From Elysia chlorotica (Eukaryota > Mollusca > Gastropoda > Plakobranchidae), in the NCBI GenBank assembly GCA_003991915.1, contig RQTK01000915.1, positions 1 through 64,000 on the forward strand: a stretch of 64,000 bases of DNA. The letters are read 5' to 3'. The stretch's first letter is position 1. Each line of letters starts with the position of its first letter. The notes below the pieces were generated by a model. The model was not told where the DNA came from. It did no database searches and saw only the letters and a list, made by a program, of their open reading frames with translations. The position numbers and the translations under genes are program-made. Below, in pieces: positions 44,442 to 58,162 of this stretch.

Positions 44442-47400
44442 TATATTATTATTTCAGTTCCGAACAAGCGTGAAGTCGACTATAGATCTACACTAGATCT
44501 ACTATAATATAATAGATCTACTCTCCCCATTACTTGGAGAAGCTAGTAAGTCACAGTAGAAAAAGAGCGAGACCAGCAATGGGTAGTAAAAATAGATCAG
44601 GGAAACCCAGGAAAACAAAAGTGCTGTCCTCGCGCTTACGCATGCCACGATTTTTTTCTTGGTCTCCCTAGACGCCTAGATTCCAATCCAAGACTCCCGG
44701 AGGAATAGCCATTTGGCTATTTGTCCGGTTACCTGGTAAATAGCCACTTCCTACATTATGTTTCACATAATTACAAACTAACACCCATCGTAAACATAAC
44801 ACATAGCACAATACATAGCTGAGAATGCATGTACTTTGAGTAAAAATAATTATAAATCCTTCAGGAAATTAAATGTAAAACATGAAAAGATAAGATGTGA
44901 AATTTACATAATAAAAAACTAACATCCATTATAAGCATAACATATCACAATACTGAGTGACAACTAAAGCCACTTAAGAAACCAAATGACTCTGGTGATG
45001 GTCTAAAAGACAACAGCATAAGGGGGAAGGTTAAAAGCTCACAACAAGAATCCACTGATGTTTACCCTCATAGAGCCCAGGCTTTGCGCCAAATGATGAC
45101 TTGTAGTCAGAGTTCTTAGCTTTATATGGAGACTGTGGTGCTGGTCTTGATTTGTATCCCTGCTGGCCAGTCATAGGTGAGTAAAACTCCAAGTCCTGAT
45201 AGGATGGACGTGAGCGGTACTCCCCATCAAAGTCATAGCTCCCTCTCCTGTCTCCACCACGTGAAGGTTGCAGGAACTGGGAGGAGGAGGCTGAGGAGGA
45301 TCCATCATATCCAGCCATATCTGGATATCTGCCGGCCAAATATCCATTGCTCCCTACAACCTTACCCTGGGAAAGATACTGCCTGCCATACTGCGAGAAT
45401 TCATCAGCTGGAACAGTGTTACCAAACACAGATGAAGGAATATTATCTTGGCCATAGCCAACATCCTGTATCTGTCCATACCCTCCACCAGGATAATACC
45501 TTGAGGGTACAGAGTCAAAGTATCCGCTGGCCCCCAAGCTAGGCTGCAGCTGCTGTTGCTGTTGGCTCCCTGAGCCTGTTGAGCCGTAGCTGTAAGGCAG
45601 GTAGGCATTAGGACCTGCCCATTGTTGGGCGTTTAAGGAAGAGCTGTAGTCGCTTGCCAGCTGATTTCCACCATGGTGCATTTTATTTTTGTTAGATTTG
45701 ACTTGTGAATGCTGGTCAAGTTGCTGCTGCTGCTGCTGATAGTGTTGGGGGTGAGAGGCTGTTTTACTAGACTGTGTCTGTTTAGAGTTTGCCGCTGGCT
45801 TCGAGCTATTAACAGACTTGACCACACCGATCCCTGGCCCCAGCAGAGGGCGTTGCTCAGTGGAGAGTCCATGCTGTCCTGGGTCAGCTAACTGGGCTCC
45901 CGGCTGTGACGGTGGGATTCTTCCCACTCCATCATCCACTTTGGTCTGTGCTGGAGAATTTGACTGAGGCAATGGGTAAACTTGTCCTTTGCTACTTGCA
46001 CCATTTGGCACCATCATATTTTCCTTTGAGACTGGCATGGATCCCTGCTGCTGAGAAGGAAAACTGCCCCCATGGTTCCCAACCACAGAACTTCCGGCCA
46101 CTCCGCTGGGTCTAGGAGGTGCCTTTTGATTAAATGGCTTGCTTGGATCTACAAGAGGAACCTGATTCTGAGATGGTGTCTGAGGGCCTACGACAGGCAC
46201 TCCTCTGACTGGTTGTAATCCAGACCCCAAGACTGATGGCTGACCTTGATAATTAGCACTTTGCTGTGCAGGAGACAAGGGATGCTGAAAAGGTGACTGT
46301 ACTGCTTGTGGCTGAAAATTGTTTGGGTTAGCAAGATATGGTGAAAGGTTATTGTTAGGCTGCATGCCATCTGAATAACTAGATGTTAGTTGGTTTGTGT
46401 TAGCGATTTGGTTAGAATTTGAATTGAGTGTCTGAGGTGGCTGCTGCTGGCCCTGAGCCCCAGAGCCTGATGCTGAACTGACTGAAGCAACTGGGGGAGC
46501 AGGGTTAGCTCTGGTTTCACTCATGCTTGTGGAAATGGAGGAGGCTGAGGGGTGAAGCCCAGCACCATTCTGCCCTACTTGATTCAGCTGCTGCTGTTGT
46601 GCTGATGGTTGGAAGGTGTTCCCTCGCTGCTGCTGCTGCTGCTCAGTGAGGCTGCCTGGGCTGACACCTTGGCCTGGACTCCCTATTGGCTGCACATGTT
46701 GCTGTTGCTGAGGTTGCACATTTGCATTCGCTTGTTGCTGAGGCAACGTCTGAGAGAAGGGCCCCCTCATGCCAGCACCATTGTTATAGCCCCGCATGTA
46801 CTGACCATTCCAGCCTCCTTCCTGTTGTGGACTGGCTGCTATGAAATGAGCATCTTCATTTTAACTTGTTGATACCATTTATTATATGACATCACTATTG
46901 ATAAGATGAACATTCAGTGATCAGAAAAAGAGAAAAGGAAATAACATGGATGTTTTTGTTGAGTAAAATCTGCTTTGCAGGCAGTGTCTTTTTGCCGAGT
47001 GTGGCATACACAGAGATGAAAATGAGATTCAGAACAATATTTTGTCTGCTTTTTGGTGCCATTTTGTGTGTTACCAATTCATCAAAAAAATTCAAACTAG
47101 CAAAGCTTGAATGTGTATGGTAATTGACATTTTGATATGAATTTACTTAAGTAAAAAAATATTCAATTTTACAAAATGAATATAACATAGTATATAGCTA
47201 TTTACAATTTGAAGAATCAATAAGGACAAAATAAGGGACTGGTAAAAGGGGGAGGGGGCATTATTTGGCTCCGTTCAAAGCAGTTTAAGAGGATTATTGA
47301 CAAGAAGAAAAAGTAAGAGAACACATGATGATATACAAGTAGGCATGATAAGAGGAATAAGTTAAAACTTAAAATACTCATTCTCAATGTTTGTCTCTCG

Positions 47401-50400
47401 ATCTGTCTCTGCCTCTCTCTCTTTCTCTCTCTTCCTTTTTTTCCCTCCTCTCTTGTCTTCACCTGATCTTAGAACTACAAGTACCCACCTTTGGTAGCCT
47501 CACAGTTAAACTCATCTGAGCCGTCAGCGCACTGCATGCGGGAGTCACAGACCTGAGCTTTGGGGATACACTCTGGACCTCTTGAAATAGTGCCCAATTC
47601 AAAGCACTCAAATTTAGAGGGAGTGCATACAGTACCTGAGAATATCAAACAGATTTGACTGTTTTTGACAAAAAGGGAGGAGAAATATTGCTCCTTCCTT
47701 CTTAATGTGCTATTAAACCACAAATCATATGTTATGGACATCGGCAATCATGGCTTCCCATTTATTTCTGTTATCAGTTGCCTTCAAGAAAACATTGGTA
47801 AAGGTTTCTTTCTTAGTATGTACTCAATACTATCGGCTTCAAACTTTATCATGGTAAGTTGTTTATATACACACCAACTAACTATGAACATTCTTGTAGC
47901 TGATTAATCACCCCCAAAAATAGCATCCAAACCTTATTTTAATAAAAGTCATTCCAAACCATGTTTCTGAATTAGTTTCAGAAGGTTTCAATCTGTTTTT
48001 TTGTTCTTTCCTTGTGCATTAGAACATGATTTCAAAGGTCCATATTGTATCAAATATAATGTCTCAAATCAGCAATTCACAACTCACGACGGAATGATTG
48101 AGATTCTGTTGGATTCAGAGAGTGATAATGATGTAGTAGGATCTGACTTAGAAAAGAGCTTCATTTAGGCTAATTGACATTGTGCATCTTTCTGAAAGAA
48201 GAGGTGTTGGTTACACGGATAGGACTCATCAATCGACAATTTGGAATATCTGTACCTGGATAGTGGAAATTGCTAATAGTAATACCTATGACACTGTAAA
48301 ATGTGAAATACTTACGACACAAGCCTTCCTTGTCATAGAAGCCAGAGCCACACCTGCAGTTGTTGTTGATACAGGCTGCGTTTGTGTCCTCACACTGGAT
48401 GTCCTCAGTGCAATAGCCGGCCAGAGACACTGCAGAGGTAAGGGCAGATGAAAAACTTAAGATTTTTTTTATATCTAATGAACCTGTAAGACTGAAGGTT
48501 CCTCAGACAAAGTTAAATTCTAGATATTACATATAAGAAATTTGAGTTTCGTCGCTTATGATAATAATGATGACCATTATTACCAGCAGTATATAAACAC
48601 AATCTATAGCTCTTTGTCAGTATTATAAGATCACCAGTTTCACATGTACAGCTTGATCCATTTACATGTGTATCTATTTAATATACCAAAAAAAAAAAAC
48701 ATAATACAGTACATAAAAAGTTCTTTTTGGCTCTAAAAATAGGCAAATCCTAATTGTATCATTCATTCAATTTACATTATATCATGGCCAAACTTAAAAA
48801 GAAAAAATACAAAATTTATTAAGAAGGCAACCTTTACAACAAATCGAAAACCTACAGCTGACTTCAAGGGGAAAACGTTTTGAAATATGAAGGCGGAAAC
48901 GTTTAATCATAAAGACACTTAAAGACATTTAAAGATCGTAGGAAATTCGCTTTTTTATACAGGGCAACAAAGATGAACCTGGCATAGACTATGATTTGTA
49001 AATTAGACGAAAATGTAAATTAAAGTATTATTGTAGTTTTGTCCTCCTGTAATATTAACAGTGATGCATGCACGAAGAGCACAATCCTTCCGGATGAGCC
49101 CTCTGAGTATTACAGGACGACAAAATTACAGTTATACTTCAATTTACAGGTGAATTTCGTTTAATTTACCAATTCTGTCGTCCTGCTTAATATTTATGAG
49201 GGCTAACCTGAAATTTCAAAGCTTGACAGGTTTCGAGCTAAGAACACAAGCAGCTAACTTATCACTAGCCTCATCTCTGTGGATGGGTTTGTTATAAAAG
49301 ATTGCAAACGTCCCCTCTTTCGTCTGCAGAACATGGACAATATCTGTGCTGCGCACTGCAGCAGAAGACGATGCAGCTCTTGGGCTGTGTGATTTAAACA
49401 TCTTTGTATCAACCCCAACTTTCGTGACAGTAAGTTTAATCCATCTGGCACCGCTATGCAGAAAGAGTGTACTGACAAACAGTTTTGTAGACGTCCGTAG
49501 TTGTTTTGTTTAAGGCAAGTTAACACTATCAAACTGCTGTCTTCATGATAAGCATTGAGGGTTAAGACGGATGTAGGCGATTTTGGCGACGTAGTTAGAA
49601 GTGAAACGATGAAGAACATTGCTTTATAGTAACTGTCTTATTTGCATAATTATGAGCAATGTCTTATATTCATTCCACATATGGACCGCGTTAGAATCTA
49701 GATACAGGGACATGTATCGCGGGAGTTTTTGTTAGCAAATAACTTAATGGGCGGTGTACCAAAAGATGTAGACAGTTGTGAAAACAAAGCTTTGTTCATC
49801 GACCATTCAGCATGAATCGACTTTCTCCTGCTGTAGCTTTCTGCGGTTCCATTATCTTTCCCTGCGATATGACACGCCGCACGGGATTTGCACCATAGTC
49901 CCCTAGTCACTGCACTGCAGACGCACGTATGGGTGCCACCCATGTGATTGATATCTGATACTGCCGTAGTATTGTCATTTCAATTTGAATATGACAGTGA
50001 TTGAGGTCGCAGCGTAGGGATTCGGATACCGAGCATGGCTGCTTTTAACTCAAAAATATTGATATGATCCTTACTTTCTTCATCGATCCGCATACCGTGG
50101 GTAGCGCCGCATTTCATTATTGCTCCCCACACACATTCCGACGCATTCGATGTGCATACAGTCACTGGCGAATCTAAACATAGTGTTTAGAAGCTACACA
50201 GGCCCTCATATAGCCACCAGTGTAAATCTTCTAATGCCGGTTGCGATAATTGGATCTCTCGATCACAACTATACGTCTTTCCCAGTGAGTCAATTTTCAG
50301 GACTCTAAATTTATGTCCATACCGGGTGCCGGGGAAGCATGCTACTGACGTACCAATTACCTGGACCAGTCTCCTAACAGAAATGGATTAGTCCTTAGAA

Positions 50401-51844
50401 ATAATTTGGAGGATCATTTCTCGAACAGGGTCTTTGTTTTTGGGTGAGTGAGGCCGTCATTGGCGGGAAATCTATAATAAAACCAATGTGTTTATTCATT
50501 TATTTATTTTTTGGCGAGGGCATTACATTCTATTCAGGGCTGACATCGAATCTCAGACTCTTAAGCAATGTACTGAATATTGTTGTAACATTCATCGAAG
50601 CTAGAACCTTGATTGAATGTAAAGATGGAAAACCATTGGTTTTGTTGTCTTAGTAAAGATCCGAGGGCTGTCCTTGTATCCTTGTTGCGGCAAAATGAGA
50701 TATTTAACTTATATATTTTATCTTTAAACTGAAACTCCAGATATTTTGTATAGTCAGGGTGTATTCTAACCATGTAGAAACTTTTTTCAATGAGGTTCAG
50801 GCATGATTCGAGTGAGCCCATTTTGAAATGAATATAATGAACATGTAAATTAAGCGTTTGACATAAATAACCATCCTAATACTTTTTCACACCACCCCCG
50901 TGACTCTTTTTTTTTTTTTTGGCGAAAGAAAACGTAATTGACATCATCATTATTCTCTCTATAACAGTGAATGATTACCCCATCCCGTAAAAATTCGCCA
51001 ATCATGACTTGGCAATTTGTTCTGCTTGCTGAAGAGGTAAAGGGCGAGGTAGAAATACCTGCCGCGGTAGAGACACGAAGTTAATTTTGCAACCTGTTAC
51101 ACTTTCTAAAATCATTGCCTCAGTAAATTATATTGTTTCCACACATTCACAGAGTATTTTGTCCCCCCCCCCCCCCTCCTCTCTTCTGATTTTCCCCCAT
51201 CCCATTACAAATATCTGCATTAACCTTCACTTATTTTTCGGAAACGTCGTCTTTTTTTCCGAAGATGGACGTTTCGCTGTGGAAACTGGTGCGCACCCCC
51301 TCGTATAGCGATTCGGTAACGGGATATATTCCTTGACAAGGGCAGATATACTCGTCTTTAATTTCACACTTAAAAAACTGCCCGCGAGCGAGGCGTTGAT
51401 CAATAGGGCGACTCCATCAGATATTTTTTTTCACGTAACTCGTCATTGTCAGTACGTGCAGAGATCTCCTCAAAGACATGTGCTTTTGCAGTGATGCCGG
51501 AGATCAGTGACCTCTGAACGCCTTGAAGTGATGAGTCTCTAAAAAAGTGCTCTAATAATCATATAGGCATTTTAAGACCTGCGCGTTGCATTCCATATCG
51601 CTGAGTCGTGTGCAGTTGGAAGGTTGGGGGTACTTGAATGTTAACGTTTCTAATATATCTTTATTTAGACCATCAGTTTGTGTTTTTCCAATTCCTTTCC
51701 CTATGTGGAATGTTAAGGCTGACCTCTGCGGGTGCATTAGTTTCTGCAACATTTGAAAAATAAGAGAAGTCAGTCACGTCTATGCCCGATGGATGGCACA
51801 GAATGTCTCTTAAGTTTGGATTGAGGCCAAGGGCGTGTGATGTC

Positions 51845-51876
<32 letters not shown>

Positions 51877-53061
51877 CAAAATTTATTAAGAAGGCAACCT
51901 TTACGACAAATAAAAAATCAACAGGTGACTTCAAGGGGAAAACGTTTTGAAATAAGAAGGAGGAAACGTTTAACCATAAAGACACTTAAAGACATTTAAA
52001 GATCGTAGGAAATTCGCTTTTTTTTACAGGGCAACAAAGATGAACCTGGCATAGACTATGATTTGTAAATTAGACGAAAATGTAAATTGAAGTATTATTG
52101 TAGTTTTGTCGTCCTGTAATATTATCAGTGATGCGTGCACGAAGAGCACAATCCTTCCGGGTGAGCCCTCTGAGTATTACAGGACGACAAAATTACAATT
52201 ATACTTCAATTTACAGGTGAATTTCGTTTAATTTACCAATTCTGTCGTCCTGCTTAATATTTATGAGGGTTAGCCTGGAATTTCAAAGCTTGACAGGTTT
52301 CGAGCTAAGAACACAAGCAGCTAACTTATCACTAGCCTCATCTCTGTGGATGGGTTTGTTAAAAAAGATTGCAAAAGTCCTCTCTTACGTCTGCAGAACA
52401 TGGACAATATCCGTGCTGCGCACTGCAGCAGAAGACGATGCAGCCCTTGGGCTGTGTGATTTAAACATCTTTGTATCAACCCCAACTTTCGTGAGAGTAA
52501 GTTTAATCCATCTGGCAACGCTATGCGGAAAGAGTGTACTGACAAACAGTTTTGTAGACGTCCGTAGTTTTCTTGTTTAAAATGCCTATATGATTATTAG
52601 AGCACTTTTTAGAGACTCATCACTTCAAGGCGTTCAGAGGTCACTGGCCTCACGCATCACTGCAAAAGCACATGTCTTTGAGGAAATCTCTGCACGTACT
52701 GTAAATGAAGAGTTACGTGAAAAAAATCTGATGGAGTCGCCCTATTGATCAACGCCTGGCTCGTAGGCAGTTTTTTTTTAAGACCTGCGCGTTGCATTCT
52801 ATATCGTCGTGTGCAGTTGGAAGGTTGGGGGTACTTGAATGTTAACGTTTCTAATATATCTTTATTTAGACCATCAGTTAGTATTTTTTCAATTCCTTTT
52901 CCTATGTGGGAGTTAAGGTGACCTCTGCGGGTGCATTAGTTTCTGAACATTTGAAAAATAAGAGAGTCAGTCACGTCTATGTCCGATGGATGGCACAGAA
53001 TGTCTCTTAAGTTTGGATTGAGGCCAAGGGCGTGTGATGTAATAACTACAATAACAACAAC

Positions 53062-53134
<73 letters not shown>

Positions 53135-55071
53135 TAGGCACTTATTTACGCATATATGACTACACATATCACTAGAAATAGAAGTCCGCTCAGTATAGCA
53201 ATTTTGTAACAATCTAATGGAGGCTGGTACAAATGAGTTTTTGTACTTGTCTGTCTGTTCTGGCCCTTTTTTCCATATCGATCTGGTACTTCTTTGTGGT
53301 ATTTCTTATTATCTATGAAGAGGGTGGTTCATGTATGTCTGGTGTTGTTCATTTAGCTTCATTCAATACTTGTAAAACATACATGTTTTTAAAAGAGGTT
53401 AGTTCACAGACAATAATTTAGTAAGCTTACTTTCTTACTTTGTATACTATTTGAGATCGGGTTTTAGATAGGTTTCCTCAAAAACATTAAATTCCAAAAG
53501 ATGTTACAATTTGAATTCAGCGGACATAAACATTTTTCATAATATTGTATCGGACACTGAAAGACTTTAATTTCTTAACAAGTACCGCTGTTGATTAGCT
53601 TCAATAATGAATATGAGTAATAAAAGAAAGTTTACAATCAATAGTGAGGCCGAAATATGTGTATGTGTCAACAACTTCAACTTGAACATCTTTTATTTTT
53701 AGCGGTGTTGACTCGTTTCGTCTAAAAATTTTTTTTAAAGTCATCTCATTTGTTTTATTAACTATTAGAAAAATGTTGATGTACATAAACCAAAGCAGAT
53801 AATATTACCAGGCTATTCAAAATTACAAAGGATTTTTCTACATAGTGTTGAATTATACGTTTTGTCAGGTACATTTCAAATGTAGCCCATTATATTCACA
53901 TAAATTAACGAGTACTTAGCTAGTCCCACAACATAGCTGGTTATCATTGATATTGACAAAAGCAATGACATGTTTGAAGCACACCTGGCGGTAATTTTGG
54001 TTGGTTATCTTTTCGCGAAGCTCGAAGGGGGAAAATAAAAATAAAAATAAATAATAACACCAATAGTGTAGTGATAAAATATATAATTAAAAAAGTATCA
54101 CAAGAAATAGACATGGATTATGATCGTGCAGTTCCGCCTTCGGGCGACATTTCTTTCAAATCACGACCCAGTCTAGTTTCTACAGTGTCAGTAAGTTTTA
54201 TTTGTCTTCACGCGAGGGGATTATGTAAGAAGCGGGCGATAAAGATGCGGGCGGCTGAAACCAAAGCCGATAGTCAACAGACGTGGCCTGGCAACACTGA
54301 CCCCGAGCGATCTCCTCAATCAGAATGGTAGCAACTGCAATGTGTACATCACTTAGACAAAAAAACGAAAAACATTCGAGGTGGCTGCTCAATGAGCCAG
54401 ATAGCTCAGTTAGTAGACAAGGCCAGAAAGATTAGTTCGTAGACGCTTAACTGACAATCAGGAGGTCCAAGGTTCCATCCTAGGTCAGTACCCCATGCTA
54501 GACTTGGCGTGGACTAACTGTCATCTTACCATGCTAGGCTTGGCGTGGACTAACTGCCATCTTTATATGTGTGACCACTTGATGCTTGGCGCGGCAGAAA
54601 GCTCAGTTGTTTAACTGACAATCATGTCGAAGGTTCGACCCTGGAAGTAAGCCGCTATGATTCTTCATATTTCGGGAAACCTAAGCGGGGAAGGTAAACG
54701 CTAATGACATTACCGATTAAATATATGGCGCAGGATTGATTGATAATAAATATGGGTGATTTACAGACTTGGTTTTTCTTTTGCTTCTAAACACATTCAA
54801 GAATGACTCTTGGGAAAACTTATAATCGAAACCACAGTTTCGTACATGTACTTAACGGATCTAAGCATGAATTGAAAAATTTGCTATATAAATAAGTAGA
54901 CCTTACGAGCGAGCAATAATTATAATTTTTTCGAAAGACCAATATTGCCCTGTTAATCCATTTTTAATCAAAGCAGTGGGCTGTTGCAGAAAGTGCGACT
55001 GGGATTACCAGATAAAGTTAAACATCAGATGCACAGTCGGACCGTCTACCTGACAAGCAATCCGCCCGGCG

Positions 55072-55138
<67 letters not shown>

Positions 55139-58097
55139 TCTCTCTCTATCTCTTTTTCTCTTCCTGAAGTTATTTGAAGGTGAAAGGTTATTTCGTCATT
55201 TCCATTTTAATTTCTGTTTTGTTGCGCTACGAATGGCTCACAAACAAGTGATTTCCTGCGAAATTAGTTCTTTCTTATGACACATCCATGATCGCGGCGA
55301 CCCTTGAAGATCCCTGTGCTGTGATTCGGCGACAAACAAATACAAAATTGGGGCATCTGGGTGAAACGGATGCTAGCCTGCTGTGAATCCTACCACGACA
55401 GCCAGAGCAGTACCATTGTAAGAGTTGGTATGCTGTTCCTTAGCGTCCAACGTCAGCACTATAAAGACTATACCATGGACGGGCCCCAATATTAACGTCT
55501 CACAAGTTTACGTTTATGTAACCACAGAAAATGGGTTTTCGTAACTTGTTAGTGTAACCACGAGTTAAAGTCGCGATGAACGGGCACTACGCACATTACC
55601 ACATTGTTTGCTCTGGGATAGAGCATCATGTATGATAAACATTTCAAATACGCCTATACCAAGCTTAACTGACTGGCACGTACATCAAACGGACGCGGAC
55701 GAGATAGCTCAGTCGGTAGAGCGAGGAGGCTTCTAATAAGACACAGATGTGACAGAAAATCACTCACAAAAAATAATAAAACCATAACTACAATTCAATT
55801 ACTATACATCTCAAATCAAGTTCTTTTGATACTCATGCATGAAATGAGTAGAAGGCTAAAAATCCTATTAAATTGTTGCATCGTCAGGCACTTGCTGTAT
55901 CCAGAAGGTATTTTTACAGACTTAACTTAAGTAAGCATATGACTATTGATTGTTGTACTTAAAAAAATTCATTTACAATCAACTTATCAAGACAAAATAA
56001 ATTCAATTGCTTTGATAAATAACTTATATCAGTCCTAGCAAACTTGAAAAAATAAAATAACCGCGCCTTTTTTCGATAATCATTTTATGATCATACAATT
56101 ATCTCAAATGCATTATGTACATGACCTTTTAAAATTTGTGCATGAGACTAGGTAGGGCTGTAAATTGCATCATTCCTTTTGCATTTAGTTAAAATACTAA
56201 ATTTATAAGTTAAATCAATATTGAGCACATGAAAGACACACGCCAGCTCTCATTTGAATAAAATAAAAAAAAAAATAATAAAAAAACAACGTCAAAGAAA
56301 CATTGATTTCATTTGCCTGAGTCAGATAGAAAGCGATAAAAATGCAAACCACAGGGGATCCGTCTTAGATACTTCGAAGTAAATGTATTCTCTTTTTAAA
56401 ATAGACCTTAATGCCTTAGCGCGCAGATCCAATGAGGAAGTAGACATTCTTAACCAATCACGATCACTGGTTGCAAATCTATACACTCCAGCAATGTTTG
56501 GCCAGGCGAACGACAATATATTCATTTAATTATTTTTTTTAATTTTAGAGGGGGGGGGGGGGCGTGTCAAATAAGAATGCGGAAGACATTTGAGAAAGTA
56601 GTGTAAGCGACTAGAAGGCAACTGGTAGTATATGTATGTAAAAGCACTGCCCGGAAACATGCACAGAACATAGCAATCAACATAGGATTCTTAGAAACTA
56701 ATAAAAGATTACAAAGCTTAGTTATCTGGGTTTAATATGTAAAGCATCTCTAACTTAGGCCAGTACACAGTCTTCAGCTTGCAGGTCGAGAGAAGATTAC
56801 ATCTTTGTTCTTATAAAAATTCTATACGTAAGGCAATGCTATACATAAAGCAATCGAGACGTCAATATCCCTTAACGACGCACGTTGGAATCGATCGCTA
56901 CTGGCAATGTGTAAACAATAGGCTAACTTGCGCCCGCGGTACAATATTCATTTAAATGCAAAAAGAAGACCAGCTGCTGCGCTTCTCCGCGTCATAGCTT
57001 TTCTCACCCAGTCCCAAAGGTCTCAGTCCCTATTGGACTCCTGAGGTAAATAATATTGTCGCTTCGCCTTGGGCTTGGGCATAATCCCCACATTCCCAAA
57101 TCCTAAACCAGTGTACAAGGGTAAACAAACCTAGAGTAATCGATTTGCCTCACTGTAATTGCTTATTGTGTTTTTGCCAGCCGATGTTAAATTTGGGTTT
57201 TGTTGGGGCGTGGTCTCTCCCAGTATAGACAGGATTTACCGCGCTTCAACTTCGCTGACTCACACAGGGCAGGGTCCAATGTAAAGCGCACGCCTTCTAT
57301 TCGGGAGATCGTGGCTTCGGGCCCCGCTCAAGCCGCCGCGTTTTTCCTCACTGGTTGAATAGGGTCCAGCCAAGCCCAGGGTACCTGCTATGTGGTCCCG
57401 TCGCCGTATGAGATATTTTTTTTAGACCTAGGAGCTACTAATATAGGTTAGTTCGCTTTCTCCCACAAAAGATGATTCAAGCCTGGAGCGACGATTGGGG
57501 CTGTATGAGCTTGTGTTGCCTTCATCATAATTATCATGTGGCCTCTTCAATACTCACAGATCATATCCTCGTTCTCGGCTACAGTTGTAAATTGATTAAA
57601 TCTTTTAGATCCGTAAGTTCACCATAAACGACCGTTTGGTAGGTGATTTTTTCGAGAGGAGATGCGAATAAGAGATTTTTTAAAAAAAATTAATTAATTG
57701 AGACTGGTGTGTTAATAAGTGACCATTCATAAATCACGTCAGCTCAAGAGAAAGCTGACTATAGCCTGACTTGGGTTAAACATTTGCACACAAAAAACTG
57801 ACGTCATTTATGAATGTCCTATGTGAAAACGTCAATATCATCTCGAGAGCATGACCTTTTTAATGATATTGAAGCAGAAAAATAGAAATAAACAGATATA
57901 CATGGGTAACCGTCACCATGCGTTGGTTGTGCTGTTAAACCGGTTAAAAAGAATTCGTTTTGGTTCAGTAAGAAGAATGACATTTTCAAACGAATAAAAA
58001 AAACACAACCAGCAACAAAAGATTTAGAGCGGAATAATAACTTTGCAAGTGATTGAAATAGATATGCTACGGACATTACTTAAATAATTGATGTCAG

Positions 58098-58162
<65 letters not shown>

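Noticed and set aside
45177-46115. Several plus-strand frames opposite the Q-rich exon
   Set aside because: Shadows of the LRP11 exon; its single 591-codon frame with matching splice phases is the real one.
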